Assembly (NCBI GenBank): GCA_002309955.1
Contig: DBXQ01000082.1
Span: 1 to 10,776 of the forward strand
Direction of reading: 5' to 3'
DNA length: 10,776 nucleotides
Source of the DNA: Bacteroidales bacterium UBA1208
GTDB lineage: Bacteria > Bacteroidota > Bacteroidia > Bacteroidales > P3
The notes under the pieces were generated by a model. It was not told where the DNA came from. It did no database searches and saw only the letters and a list, made by a program, of their open reading frames with translations. The stretch's first letter is position 1. Each line of letters opens with the position of its first letter. Made by a program: the position numbers and the translations under genes. Positions 1-7,359 of the stretch are shown here, one piece after another.

Positions 1-23
1 TTCGAATCCAGCCCCCGCTACCA
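1..23 (+). tRNA. 3' end of a tRNA gene (truncated by window edge)
   Basis: The first bases fit tRNA positions 54-76 exactly: T-loop TTCGAAT, the 3' half of the T-stem (CCAGC), the 3' half of the acceptor stem (CCCCGCT), discriminator A73, and an encoded CCA at 21-23. A terminator follows five bases later. The anticodon lies outside the window, so the amino acid cannot be read; A73 argues against Ser, His, Asn and Gly as usual bacterial identities. Confidence 0.85.
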
Positions 24-27
24 AGAC

Positions 28-60
28 AAGGAGATACTAAATGAGGTTTCTCCTTTTTTA
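28..60 (+). terminator. Intrinsic terminator after the tRNA
   Basis: AAGGAGA at 28-34 pairs with TCTCCTT at 49-55 around a 14-base loop, and the T-run continues to 59. Its position just after the tRNA CCA end fits a rho-independent terminator for that transcript. The loop is long, so the hairpin is moderate in strength. Confidence 0.65.
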
Positions 61-94
61 TTTCTACACACTTTATTATCCACAAAAAACAGCA

Positions 95-120
95 ATAAAC
101 GATAGAATATTATCGTTTAT
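95..120. promoter_or_regulatory. Perfect inverted repeat upstream of the efflux promoter (candidate operator)
   Basis: ATAAACGATA (95-104) and TATCGTTTAT (111-120) are exact reverse complements separated by GAATAT. No T-run follows, so it is not a terminator. It ends 36 bases before the -7 box of the efflux operon promoter, a position suited to an activator or an upstream repressor. The binding protein is not identifiable and no regulator gene lies in the window. Confidence 0.5.
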
Positions 121-129
121 CAATAATTA

Positions 130-163
130 TTTCCCCTAATTCAAAAAAAAAGTAGTATTTTTG
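130..163 (+). promoter_or_regulatory. Promoter of the efflux operon
   Basis: TATTTTTG at 156-163 is an exact match to the Bacteroidota -7 box TAnnTTTG. The -33 box is weak: TTTC at 130-133 is the nearest candidate, 22 bases upstream. The spacer contains a run of nine A (143-151). Transcription would begin near 169-171, giving a leader of about 85 bases before the adaptor gene. Confidence 0.6.
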
Positions 164-170
164 CATTTGG

Positions 171-198
171 ATAAAAACGAAGAAAAAGTAGTTTTTAT
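171..198 (+). repeat. Leader inverted repeat at the expected 5' end of the efflux mRNA
   Basis: ATAAAAAC (171-178) and GTTTTTAT (191-198) are exact reverse complements with a 12-base spacer. If transcription starts near 170, this would be a hairpin at the very 5' end of the mRNA, possibly protecting it or serving as a protein site. The second arm overlaps the second copy of the direct repeat AAAAAGTAGT (147-156 and 183-192, 36 bases apart). The stem is AT-rich and weak. Confidence 0.35.
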
Positions 199-254
199 AA
201 AACGAAACGGATTGATATAGAATAAATAAAAAGGACAAAACATCATTTCATAAT

Positions 255-1370
255 ATGAAAAAATACTTTTATCTCATGATGTGTGCAGGGCTGCTGGCCG
301 GATGCAATGGTTCTGTTGACAATGCAGAGAGCACGGGAGACAGTCAAATATTTGTGACGGGCGACACATTGGTGGTGCCTCCTACTTCAACCATTGCTCC
401 TCGTTTGATTTTAGATACGGTAGGCGAGGCTTCCTATTCTGCGACCCTCACCACTACAGGCGTAGTGCGAGCCATTCCATCAAGCTATGCCGAGGTGGCA
501 GCCCCTTTTGCAGGGCGTGTGGTGCGTTCGCTGGTGCGTATAGGACAAAATGTCAAGGCTGGCACACCCTTGTTTGAAATCTCTTCGTCCGACTACTCCG
601 AAGTGGTGAAACGATTGATACAGACCCGTTCGGAAATGGATATGGCCAAACGCGGATTAGACCGCATACAAGACCTTCACGACAACAAGGTGGCTTCGGT
701 AAAGGAACTTGACGAGGCCAAGACCTCCTATTCGCTTGCTGTTGAAGAGTATCGTCACGCTGTTGCCGTTGCCAAAGAATACCAAATAGACATCAAAAAA
801 GCAGAGGTAGGCCAGCCAATGATTGTACGCTCTCCCATTGCAGGCCAAGTGTTGAAAAACGATTTGGTTATCGGAGAATATATCAAGGAAGACGCTGCCA
901 CCAAGGTTGTTGTGGCCGACCTTGACAAAGTATGGGTAAAAGCCAACGTCAGCGAGATGGACGCGCCCTATGTGGGCGGCATAGAGGGTGTGGCAGTGAA
1001 TCTGGTGGCCCGGCCCGACAGTGTGGTGGCAGGACGTGTGACTTATGTAGGAGGCATCCTTGACCCTGAGACCCGTACTGTGGAAACGATCATCGAATGC
1101 AACAATCCCCGCCATCTGATGCTTCCCAATATGTACGCACAGGTGCGGATGCAAATCCACAGCCGCAACAGCATCGTCGTCCCGAAGAAGGCCGTACTCC
1201 AAAGTGACAAAGGCCGCTATGTACTACGCCATGTGGGCGACAATACATATGTGCGTACATGTGTAGAGGTACAATCTATTGATGAGAACTACCTCCGAGT
1301 AATCAAAGGTCTCTCAGAAGGTGATGTAATTATCAAAGAAGGTGCATTTTACTTGATTGACAAGCATTAA
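255..1370 (+). CDS. RND efflux adaptor (membrane fusion protein), HlyD/CzcB-type lipoprotein
   Basis: This 371-residue protein is the periplasmic adaptor that bridges the inner-membrane RND pump and the outer-membrane channel encoded next to it. The N-terminus is a lipoprotein signal with lipobox LAGC and Cys17 as the lipidation site, which supports the ATG at 255; no Shine-Dalgarno sequence is visible. Two lipoyl half-motifs are readable (about residues 81-109, ending VKAGTPLFEIS, and about 190-213, with SPIAGQVL), flanking an alpha-helical hairpin at about 111-180 with the family-like NKVASVKELDEAKTSY. Beta-barrel and membrane-proximal parts follow, including DPETRTV near 280. No His-rich or CusF-like metal-binding extension is present. 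It is the first gene of the operon, 120 bases before the pump gene. The adaptor role is secure; metal specificity is inferred from the pump. Confidence 0.92.
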   Translation: MKKYFYLMMCAGLLAGCNGSVDNAESTGDSQIFVTGDTLVVPPTSTIAPRLILDTVGEASYSATLTTTGVVRAIPSSYAEVAAPFAGRVVRSLVRIGQNVKAGTPLFEISSSDYSEVVKRLIQTRSEMDMAKRGLDRIQDLHDNKVASVKELDEAKTSYSLAVEEYRHAVAVAKEYQIDIKKAEVGQPMIVRSPIAGQVLKNDLVIGEYIKEDAATKVVVADLDKVWVKANVSEMDAPYVGGIEGVAVNLVARPDSVVAGRVTYVGGILDPETRTVETIIECNNPRHLMLPNMYAQVRMQIHSRNSIVVPKKAVLQSDKGRYVLRHVGDNTYVRTCVEVQSIDENYLRVIKGLSEGDVIIKEGAFYLIDKH

Positions 1371-1490
1371 GTTTCTGGAATCAAGAGTAAAAAACAGACG
1401 GAATGCGGGAATGGTGTGTTATTCCAATGCATAACCCAAACTCAACCGAGGTCAACACAATCTTTTACTTTTCATCTTAATTAAAACAAT

Positions 1491-4400
1491 ATGATTGAAA
1501 AAATAGTAGGCTGGGCCATTGACCACAGAGCCATATCGATAGTCGTTTTCTTATTGCTGTGTACCGCTGGTGTGATAGCATGGAACGCACTCTCCATTGA
1601 TGCATATCCAGACATCTCTGACACCACCGTCCAAGTGGTCACCCAAGTTCCAGGGTTAGCAACTGAAGAGATTGAACAGCAAATCTCCATACCTGTGGAG
1701 CGAGCCGTGAGCGGCATTCCTAATCTTGTCACTATGCGAAGCAAGAACAGTTTCGGCATTTCCACTGTCATTCTGGTGTTCGACGACGGAGTAGACGACT
1801 ACTGGGCGCGACAGCGAGTCACCGAACGTCTTGTGGGCATCGACCTGCCTTACGGGGCTGTACCCGAATTGAATCCTCTCACTGCCCCCACTGGCGAAAT
1901 ATTCCGTTATATAGTTGAAAGCCCCGACGGCAGTCATGACCTGCGCAACCTTACCGACATTCACAAATGGACTATCATTCCTTATCTCCGCCAGATATCG
2001 GGCGTGGCAGATGTCAGCAACTACGGTGGCATCACTACCCAATATCAAATAGAACTCTCTCCCGAGCGATTGACCGAATTCGACATCTCGCTTAGCGACA
2101 TCACTGAAAAGATTGAGCAGAACAATCTTAATGCCGGTGGCAGTATCTTGTCTGAGGGAAGTCTAAGCTATGTTGTCCGTGGTATCGGTCTCATCAGCGA
2201 CTTGGAAGGTCTGGGCGACATCGTAGTGAAAACCGTCAACGGAACGCCCGTCTACCTGAAAGAGCTGGGCGAACTCAAATACGGCACCCTTGAGCGGAAA
2301 GGAGTTCTCGGTTTCAGCGATGACGAGCGTGACTATGACGACGCTGTGGAGGGCATTGTACAGATGCTGCGCGGAGAGAACCCTTCCGAAGTGCTGAACC
2401 GCATTCACACCTCCATTGACGAACTGAACAACGAGATACTTCCCGAAGGTGTCGAAATCCATCCTTTCCTTGACCGCACAAGTTTAGTGGGAGAAACCCT
2501 CAAGACCGTCTCCCACACGCTGCTTATCGGCATGCTCCTCGTCATCGTCGTGTTGATGATATTCTTGGGTAATTTCCGCGGCTCGCTGGTGGTAGCCATC
2601 ACTATTCCCATCGCCTTGCTGGTGGCATTTGTCCTGATGAAACTAACCGGCATACCTGCCAACCTGCTTTCACTTGGAGCCATCGACTTTGGCATCTTGG
2701 TTGACGGAGCCATCGTCATGATGGAAAACATACTCAAGAAACGTGAAAGGCACCCTGAATTAGAGCTCTCCACCGATGATGTCAAACAGCGTGCCCGAGA
2801 AGTAGCTCGTTCCATCTTCTTTTCCACCATCATTATCATCACCGCATACCTGCCCCTCTTTGCCTTCGAGCATGTGGAACGCAAACTATTCACTCCCATG
2901 GCTTATACCGTGGGCTATGCTCTAATCGGGGCTCTGCTTGCATCACTGCTACTCACACCCGGTCTCTCCTACATTGCTTACCACAAACCCCATAAGCTAT
3001 ATCATAACAAGTGGCTCGAAAAACTCAACAACGCATACACCCATCATATCGGCACAATCCTCGAAAAGAAACGTACTGTACTTACCACTCTTATTGTCAT
3101 TCTTTGCGGTTCTATAGCCCTCTCTTTCACCGTTGGCAAAGACTTCCTCCCTCCCCTTGACGAGGGTTCCATATGGGTTCAAGTACAATTGCCTTCCGGT
3201 CTTAGCATCGAGCAATCGAAAAAGATGTCCGATGACCTAAGGAAAGTACTCAGCGACTTTGACGAAACCTCATACGTCATGACCCAGCTGGGACGCGACG
3301 ACGAAGGTGCCGAATGCTTCTCCCTCTCCCATATCGAGGCTGGTATTGGCCTGAAACCCTACAATACATGGAAGAGCGGACGCACCAAAGCCGAACTTGT
3401 CGAGGCGATGTCAGCAGCCATAAAGCAAATGCCAGGCTATGCAGCAGGATTCTCACAGCCTATCATTGATATGGTGATGGATCAGATTGCCGGCACACAT
3501 AGTGACCTTGCATTGAAAATATACTCCGACGACATTGACGAGAGCCGCCGTGTGGCCGAACAAGTAGCCAACGTGGTGTCCGGAATCAAGGGTGCCACCG
3601 ATGTGGCTGTAGACCAAGAGCCCCCCACACCTCAATTGCAGATATCAGTCAACCGTGCCAGCATAGCCCAATACGGACTAAATGTCTCCGACGTAACGGA
3701 ACTTATCGAACTGGCTATCGGCGGCCGAGCCATCTCGCAGATCTATGTGGGCAGCAAAGTCTATGACATCACCTGCCGCTATGCCGAGAAATATCGCAAC
3801 ACACCTGAAGAAATAGGCAACCTGCTCCTTACCACCGCCGACGGTGTCAAAGTCCCCCTCTCTGCTGTAGCCGACATCAAAATGGCTCTTGGTGCCAGCA
3901 CCATTATGCGTGAAATGGCACGCCGTTATACCTTGGTGCGCATCAATCTCCGTGGTGCTGATCTTTCCTCGTTCGTGGCCGAAGCCGACAAACAGATAGC
4001 GCAGCATGTGCAATTCGACCATGAGAAAACCAATCTCCATTGGGCAGGTCAGTTCGAAAATCGAAACCGCGCCTTCAGTCGTTTGGCATTAGTAGTGCCG
4101 CTGGCTCTCATGGTCATGTTCATTCTTCTCATCTTCGCTTTTGGAAAAGTACGCCAAGCCGGACTCCTTATGGTTGTGGTTCCACTCGCTCTTTTCGGTG
4201 GCATGGCAGCACTTAACATACGTGGTATGACACTCAATGTCTCCTCAGCCGTAGGTTTCATTGCCTTAATTGGCGTAGCCATCCAAAACGGCATTATCAT
4301 GATATCGCACATCAATCACCTGCGCGACAAAGGCCGAAACCTACGGAGAGCCGTCATCGAAGGTGCTTCACACCGCATGAGACCCGTACTGCTTACAGCC

Positions 4401-4625
4401 TCAGTGGCTGTGCTCGGTCTCTTCCCTGCCTCCGTCTCTACAGGCATAGGCAGCGATGTGCAGCGTCCTTTAGCCACTGTCATTGTCTACGGACTCATCT
4501 TCGCCACCATTGTTACCCTCTTCATCCTGCCCTCGCTCTACTACATGGTAGAGCTCCGTGCCGAGAAACGTAAAACAGACACCAAAACCACAATCAATAA
4601 CCCCAAACAGCCCGACGAAAAATGA
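1491..4625 (+). CDS. czcA: Heavy-metal-efflux RND pump, CzcA/CusA family
   Basis: This 1044-residue inner-membrane proton antiporter drives the tripartite exporter; the length is normal for the HME-RND family (about 1040-1065). The first membrane helix starts near residue 12 and the first periplasmic loop has SIDAYPDISDTTVQV, typical of the family. The TM4 signature DFGILVDGAIVMMEN gives Asp399, Asp405 and Glu412, matching the CzcA proton-relay acids (Asp402, Asp408, Glu415), which CusA lacks in this pattern. The porter domain has PPLDEGSIWV and PSGLS, as in CzcA-type pumps, and no obvious CusA-like methionine there. This favours a divalent cation (Zn, Co, Ni, Cd) over Cu(I)/Ag(I), but that is inference. 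No promoter box is evident in the 120-base gap upstream, so it is probably read with the adaptor gene. Its stop overlaps the next start (ATGA, 4622-4625). The symbol is a family-level label. Confidence 0.93.
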   Translation: MIEKIVGWAIDHRAISIVVFLLLCTAGVIAWNALSIDAYPDISDTTVQVVTQVPGLATEEIEQQISIPVERAVSGIPNLVTMRSKNSFGISTVILVFDDGVDDYWARQRVTERLVGIDLPYGAVPELNPLTAPTGEIFRYIVESPDGSHDLRNLTDIHKWTIIPYLRQISGVADVSNYGGITTQYQIELSPERLTEFDISLSDITEKIEQNNLNAGGSILSEGSLSYVVRGIGLISDLEGLGDIVVKTVNGTPVYLKELGELKYGTLERKGVLGFSDDERDYDDAVEGIVQMLRGENPSEVLNRIHTSIDELNNEILPEGVEIHPFLDRTSLVGETLKTVSHTLLIGMLLVIVVLMIFLGNFRGSLVVAITIPIALLVAFVLMKLTGIPANLLSLGAIDFGILVDGAIVMMENILKKRERHPELELSTDDVKQRAREVARSIFFSTIIIITAYLPLFAFEHVERKLFTPMAYTVGYALIGALLASLLLTPGLSYIAYHKPHKLYHNKWLEKLNNAYTHHIGTILEKKRTVLTTLIVILCGSIALSFTVGKDFLPPLDEGSIWVQVQLPSGLSIEQSKKMSDDLRKVLSDFDETSYVMTQLGRDDEGAECFSLSHIEAGIGLKPYNTWKSGRTKAELVEAMSAAIKQMPGYAAGFSQPIIDMVMDQIAGTHSDLALKIYSDDIDESRRVAEQVANVVSGIKGATDVAVDQEPPTPQLQISVNRASIAQYGLNVSDVTELIELAIGGRAISQIYVGSKVYDITCRYAEKYRNTPEEIGNLLLTTADGVKVPLSAVADIKMALGASTIMREMARRYTLVRINLRGADLSSFVAEADKQIAQHVQFDHEKTNLHWAGQFENRNRAFSRLALVVPLALMVMFILLIFAFGKVRQAGLLMVVVPLALFGGMAALNIRGMTLNVSSAVGFIALIGVAIQNGIIMISHINHLRDKGRNLRRAVIEGASHRMRPVLLTASVAVLGLFPASVSTGIGSDVQRPLATVIVYGLIFATIVTLFILPSLYYMVELRAEKRKTDTKTTINNPKQPDEK

Positions 4626-5896
4626 AACAATCCGCCTTCCATCATAAACAGCGTGTCGCCATCGCGGCAGCCTTGACAGTCCTTCTTTCCTTCGACCTTA
4701 ATGCCCAAAGTCTGGACTACAACACATTCATCAACCGTGTCATGCAGTCAAATTTAGACTATGCAGCAGCCAAACTGGACTACGACGTATCGCAGGCAGA
4801 CCTCTCCGCCGCCAAGAAATTCTCCGACCCAACCATTAGTGCTGAATATGGCAACAACAGCGACTGGGATATTGCCATGGGTAAATCACTCAGTTTTGAG
4901 TTGGGCAAAACCATCTCTTTCGGCAAACGTTCAGCTCGTATTGCCGTGGCTCGACACAACCTCGACGCATCTGACGCTGGACTGCAGTTCTTCGCCTTTA
5001 CCCTTCGTGCCGAAGCCACCCTTGCCTTCATCGATGCTCTTTTGGCTCGCGACCTTGCAAGAATCGGACTACAGAACGCACAAAACATGGAATCACTCTA
5101 CCATAGCGACAGTCTGCGACACGCCACAGGCGACCTCTCCGAGATTGATGTCATGCAAACCCGTTTAGAGTCGAATATTGCCAAACAAGAATACCTCTCT
5201 TTGCTGGTAGACTACAACAATGCCCTTGTCGAACTAAACCATCTGATGGGCGACCCCACCGCTGCCACCACTGGCATAGCAGGCAGCCTTGATTCCCCTT
5301 TCCGGCAATACAACCTCGAAACCCTGCTGAAGAATGCCGATAGTCTACGACTTGATATCGCTCAGCAACGCCATCTGACTCTCGCCTCCCAAAGCGAGCT
5401 TACACAGATACGCCGCGAACGACTGCCTGACATTGACCTCGCCCTTGGTGTCAACTACAATACTCAAGTACGCAATGAAGAAGCTCCTGCACCCGAGTTC
5501 ATAGGCTACACCATAGGGGTAACCATCCCGTTGCCTGTTTCCAACCTCAACAAAGGGGATGTCCGTGCCGGACAATACAAAGCCAGCCAAGCCGAAATCC
5601 AGACCCAGATTGTGCGCCAACAAGCTCAGACCGAAATCATCAAAGCCTACAACGACTATAGCTCGGCACTGGCACGCTTGTCCGACTACAATACCGTCAT
5701 CATCCACAACGCCCGCCAAGTACTCGATGGGAAAATGTATGCATACCAACGCGGAGAGACCTCGTTGCTCGAAGTCATCAATGCCCAACACACCTACAAT
5801 GAACTACAACAATCATATGCTGAATGCCTGCATCAGTGCATGACTGCATGGGTGGAACTGGAACGCTGTGCCGGCACTGGACATATTGACCTTTAA
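4622..5896 (+). CDS. TolC-family outer-membrane efflux channel (CzcC/CusC-type)
   Basis: This 424-residue protein is the outer-membrane exit duct of the tripartite pump. It begins with a signal peptide of about 28 residues (cleavage likely after LNA, before QS); no lipobox Cys is present, unlike many CusC proteins. The body is long, helical and Ala/Gln-rich with two related halves (about 35-220 and 235-420), as in the outer-membrane efflux protein repeat. Family-like stretches include DPTISAEYG, GDLSEIDVMQTRLE and, in the second half, RGETSLLEVINAQHTYNELQQSY. The start overlaps the pump stop in an ATGA junction, so translation is probably coupled and the three proteins are made together. A hairpin terminator follows eight bases after the stop codon. 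Confidence 0.9.
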   Translation: MKQSAFHHKQRVAIAAALTVLLSFDLNAQSLDYNTFINRVMQSNLDYAAAKLDYDVSQADLSAAKKFSDPTISAEYGNNSDWDIAMGKSLSFELGKTISFGKRSARIAVARHNLDASDAGLQFFAFTLRAEATLAFIDALLARDLARIGLQNAQNMESLYHSDSLRHATGDLSEIDVMQTRLESNIAKQEYLSLLVDYNNALVELNHLMGDPTAATTGIAGSLDSPFRQYNLETLLKNADSLRLDIAQQRHLTLASQSELTQIRRERLPDIDLALGVNYNTQVRNEEAPAPEFIGYTIGVTIPLPVSNLNKGDVRAGQYKASQAEIQTQIVRQQAQTEIIKAYNDYSSALARLSDYNTVIIHNARQVLDGKMYAYQRGETSLLEVINAQHTYNELQQSYAECLHQCMTAWVELERCAGTGHIDL

Positions 5897-5903
5897 TAAA
5901 CCG

Positions 5904-5937
5904 AAAGGTGGGGAAACTCCATCCACCATTTCTTTTC
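5904..5937 (+). terminator. Terminator of the efflux operon
   Basis: GGTGG (5907-5911) pairs with CCACC (5923-5927), with an inner GGA/TCC extension across a two-base bulge and a three-base AAC loop. The T-rich tail TTTCTTTT (5929-5936) follows. The stem begins just after the TolC-family stop codon, where a rho-independent terminator is expected. Confidence 0.65.
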
Positions 5938-6025
5938 CAGCATATATCTTTTTTAGTCTCTGCTATGCAATTCACCTTTTCAATTGTATGAATGTGCCAT
6001 TATATTAGTAAGCAAATACTAAAGC

Positions 6026-6065
6026 CACACTAACGCATTAGCACATTTACACATTATCACATTCA
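6026..6065. repeat. Five imperfect tandem 8-base repeats upstream of the peptidase promoter
   Basis: Five units lie head to tail: CACACTAA, CGCATTAG, CACATTTA, CACATTAT, CACATTCA (consensus CACATTNN). They end just before the proposed -33 region of the peptidase promoter. A separate perfect 6-base inverted repeat (TTAGTA/TACTAA, 6005-6022) lies immediately to the left. A role as a binding array or as a length-variable upstream region is possible but unproven; AT-rich drift could also give this pattern. Confidence 0.45.
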
Positions 6066-6067
6066 TA

Positions 6068-6101
6068 TTTCATCATAATTCACAAAAAAGTTGTATCTTT
6101 G
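6068..6101 (+). promoter_or_regulatory. Promoter of the peptidase-kinase unit
   Basis: TATCTTTG at 6094-6101 matches the Bacteroidota TAnnTTTG -7 box exactly. The -33 box is weak; TTTC at 6068-6071 is the best candidate and sits 22 bases upstream, the same spacing as in the efflux promoter. Transcription would start near 6107-6109, leaving a leader of about 20 bases. This makes the ATG at 6127 the real start of the peptidase gene and excludes the in-frame TTG at 6091, which lies inside the promoter. Confidence 0.65.
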
Positions 6102-6126
6102 CATCTTGAAATCAATAACAATCACC

Positions 6127-7350
6127 ATGAAAAGAATCGTTCCATTCCTTGTCTCTGCCCTGCTATGCACCTCCCTTTGGGCACAGAAAGACAACCCCTC
6201 AAGTAACAACGAAGGCTACAAATTCAACATTATCAAAGAGCTGCCCGTCACCTCTGTCAAAAACCAAGGCAAAGCCGGCACTTGCTGGGACTACAGCGGC
6301 ATGGCTTTCATTGAAGCCGAGTTGCTACGTATGGGGAAAGGCACATATGATTTCAGCGAGATGTACACCGCCTATTGGGACTACATGGATCGCGCCATGG
6401 CCTCCATCCGCACCCACGGCGACATCGGTTTCAGCCAGGGAGGCTGCTTCGGCGACCTGCTTCATTGCATGGAACGCTACGGACTGGTACCGGAAGAACA
6501 GATGCGCCCCGGTGTCATGTACCGCGATACCATCTCCAACCACAGCGAGCTCAGCTCTATGGTCAACCCCATGGTCAAAGCCGCTGCTGGAAACAACATC
6601 TTGCAAAGCGACGAGAACTACCAACTCCTTTGCATGAAAGCCATCCGTGCCGTACACGATGTCTACTTAGGAGTACCTCCTGAGCGGTTCACCTATCAAG
6701 GTAAGAGCTACACCCCGCAATCGTTCTACGCTTCTACTGGACTAAAAGCCGACGATTACATCCAGATTACCTCTTTCCTGCACTACCCCTACTACACAAC
6801 CTTTGCCGTCGAAAGCCCCGACAATTGGCGTCACGACCTCTCCTATAATGTTCCCCTCGACGAGATGCTGGACATCGCAGACTATGCCATCGCCCACGGC
6901 TATCCCGTAGGCTGGGACAGCGATGTCAGTGAACCTGGATTCCGTCAGAACTCCCGAAATGGCTTCTGTGTCCTCCCTGCCACCGACATGGCCACTCCCG
7001 ACCTCAAAGGTAGCGACCTTGCTCACTGGACTGGCATGACCGCCAAAGAAATCCAAGACGAATCCGCCACACGTCCAACTCCCCAACGGTGGGTCTCCCC
7101 GCAAGAACGTCAGTTAGGTTGGGACAACCATGAGACCAACGACGACCACCTTATGCTCATCTATGGCACCGCCAAAGACCAATTGGGCAATGAGTACTAC
7201 ATGGTCAAAAACAGCTGGGGAGCCTACAACGGCGACTACAAAGGCATGTTCTACGCCAGCAAAGCCTACTTCCGCTACAAGACTATCACCATCCTCATCC
7301 ACAAGGATGCCCTCTCGCACGACATGAAAAAGAAACTCAACATCAAGTAA
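6127..7350 (+). CDS. Secreted C1B-family cysteine peptidase (aminopeptidase C / bleomycin hydrolase-like)
   Basis: This 407-residue protein is a papain-fold peptidase with a signal peptide (cleavage likely after LWA, residue 19), so it acts in the periplasm or outside; classical PepC and bleomycin hydrolase are cytoplasmic. The active-site block NQGKAGTCWDYSG supplies the oxyanion-hole Gln47 and the nucleophile Cys53. His341 (in NDDHLMLIYG) and Asn362 (in MVKNSWG) complete the triad, so the enzyme looks intact. A long segment between Cys and His, including YNVPLDEM and GYPVGWDSDV, is the pattern of the C1B subfamily. The length is slightly below the usual 440-460 residues. The start is set at 6127 because the promoter lies upstream of it. 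A kinase gene follows nine bases after the stop, suggesting one transcript. Likely role: trimming short peptides in the envelope. Confidence 0.88.
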   Translation: MKRIVPFLVSALLCTSLWAQKDNPSSNNEGYKFNIIKELPVTSVKNQGKAGTCWDYSGMAFIEAELLRMGKGTYDFSEMYTAYWDYMDRAMASIRTHGDIGFSQGGCFGDLLHCMERYGLVPEEQMRPGVMYRDTISNHSELSSMVNPMVKAAAGNNILQSDENYQLLCMKAIRAVHDVYLGVPPERFTYQGKSYTPQSFYASTGLKADDYIQITSFLHYPYYTTFAVESPDNWRHDLSYNVPLDEMLDIADYAIAHGYPVGWDSDVSEPGFRQNSRNGFCVLPATDMATPDLKGSDLAHWTGMTAKEIQDESATRPTPQRWVSPQERQLGWDNHETNDDHLMLIYGTAKDQLGNEYYMVKNSWGAYNGDYKGMFYASKAYFRYKTITILIHKDALSHDMKKKLNIK

Positions 7351-7359
7351 CACGAAGCC

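Noticed and set aside
1..23. tRNA 3' end as an attachment site for an integrated element
   Set aside because: No integrase gene and no second copy of the tRNA 3' sequence occurs in the window; the genes that follow look like ordinary chromosomal genes.
657..1202. 181-codon open frame on the - strand inside the adaptor gene
   Set aside because: It is a shadow of the + strand coding sequence, rich in His/Val from antisense codons, with no signal, domain or promoter; other long antisense frames in the pump, channel and barrel genes were dismissed likewise.
1408..1425. GGAAT/ATTCC inverted repeat between adaptor and pump genes
   Set aside because: Only 5 bp with an 8-base loop and no U-run; too short to call a terminator or operator.
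6026..6065. CRISPR array
   Set aside because: Units are only 8 bases, imperfect and directly abutting without spacers; no cas genes are present.
6091..6126. In-frame TTG start giving 12 extra residues on the C1B peptidase
   Set aside because: It lies within the -7 promoter box (TATCTTTG, 6094-6101) and pushes the signal peptide away from the N-terminus; the ATG at 6127 starts directly with MKRIVPFLVS.
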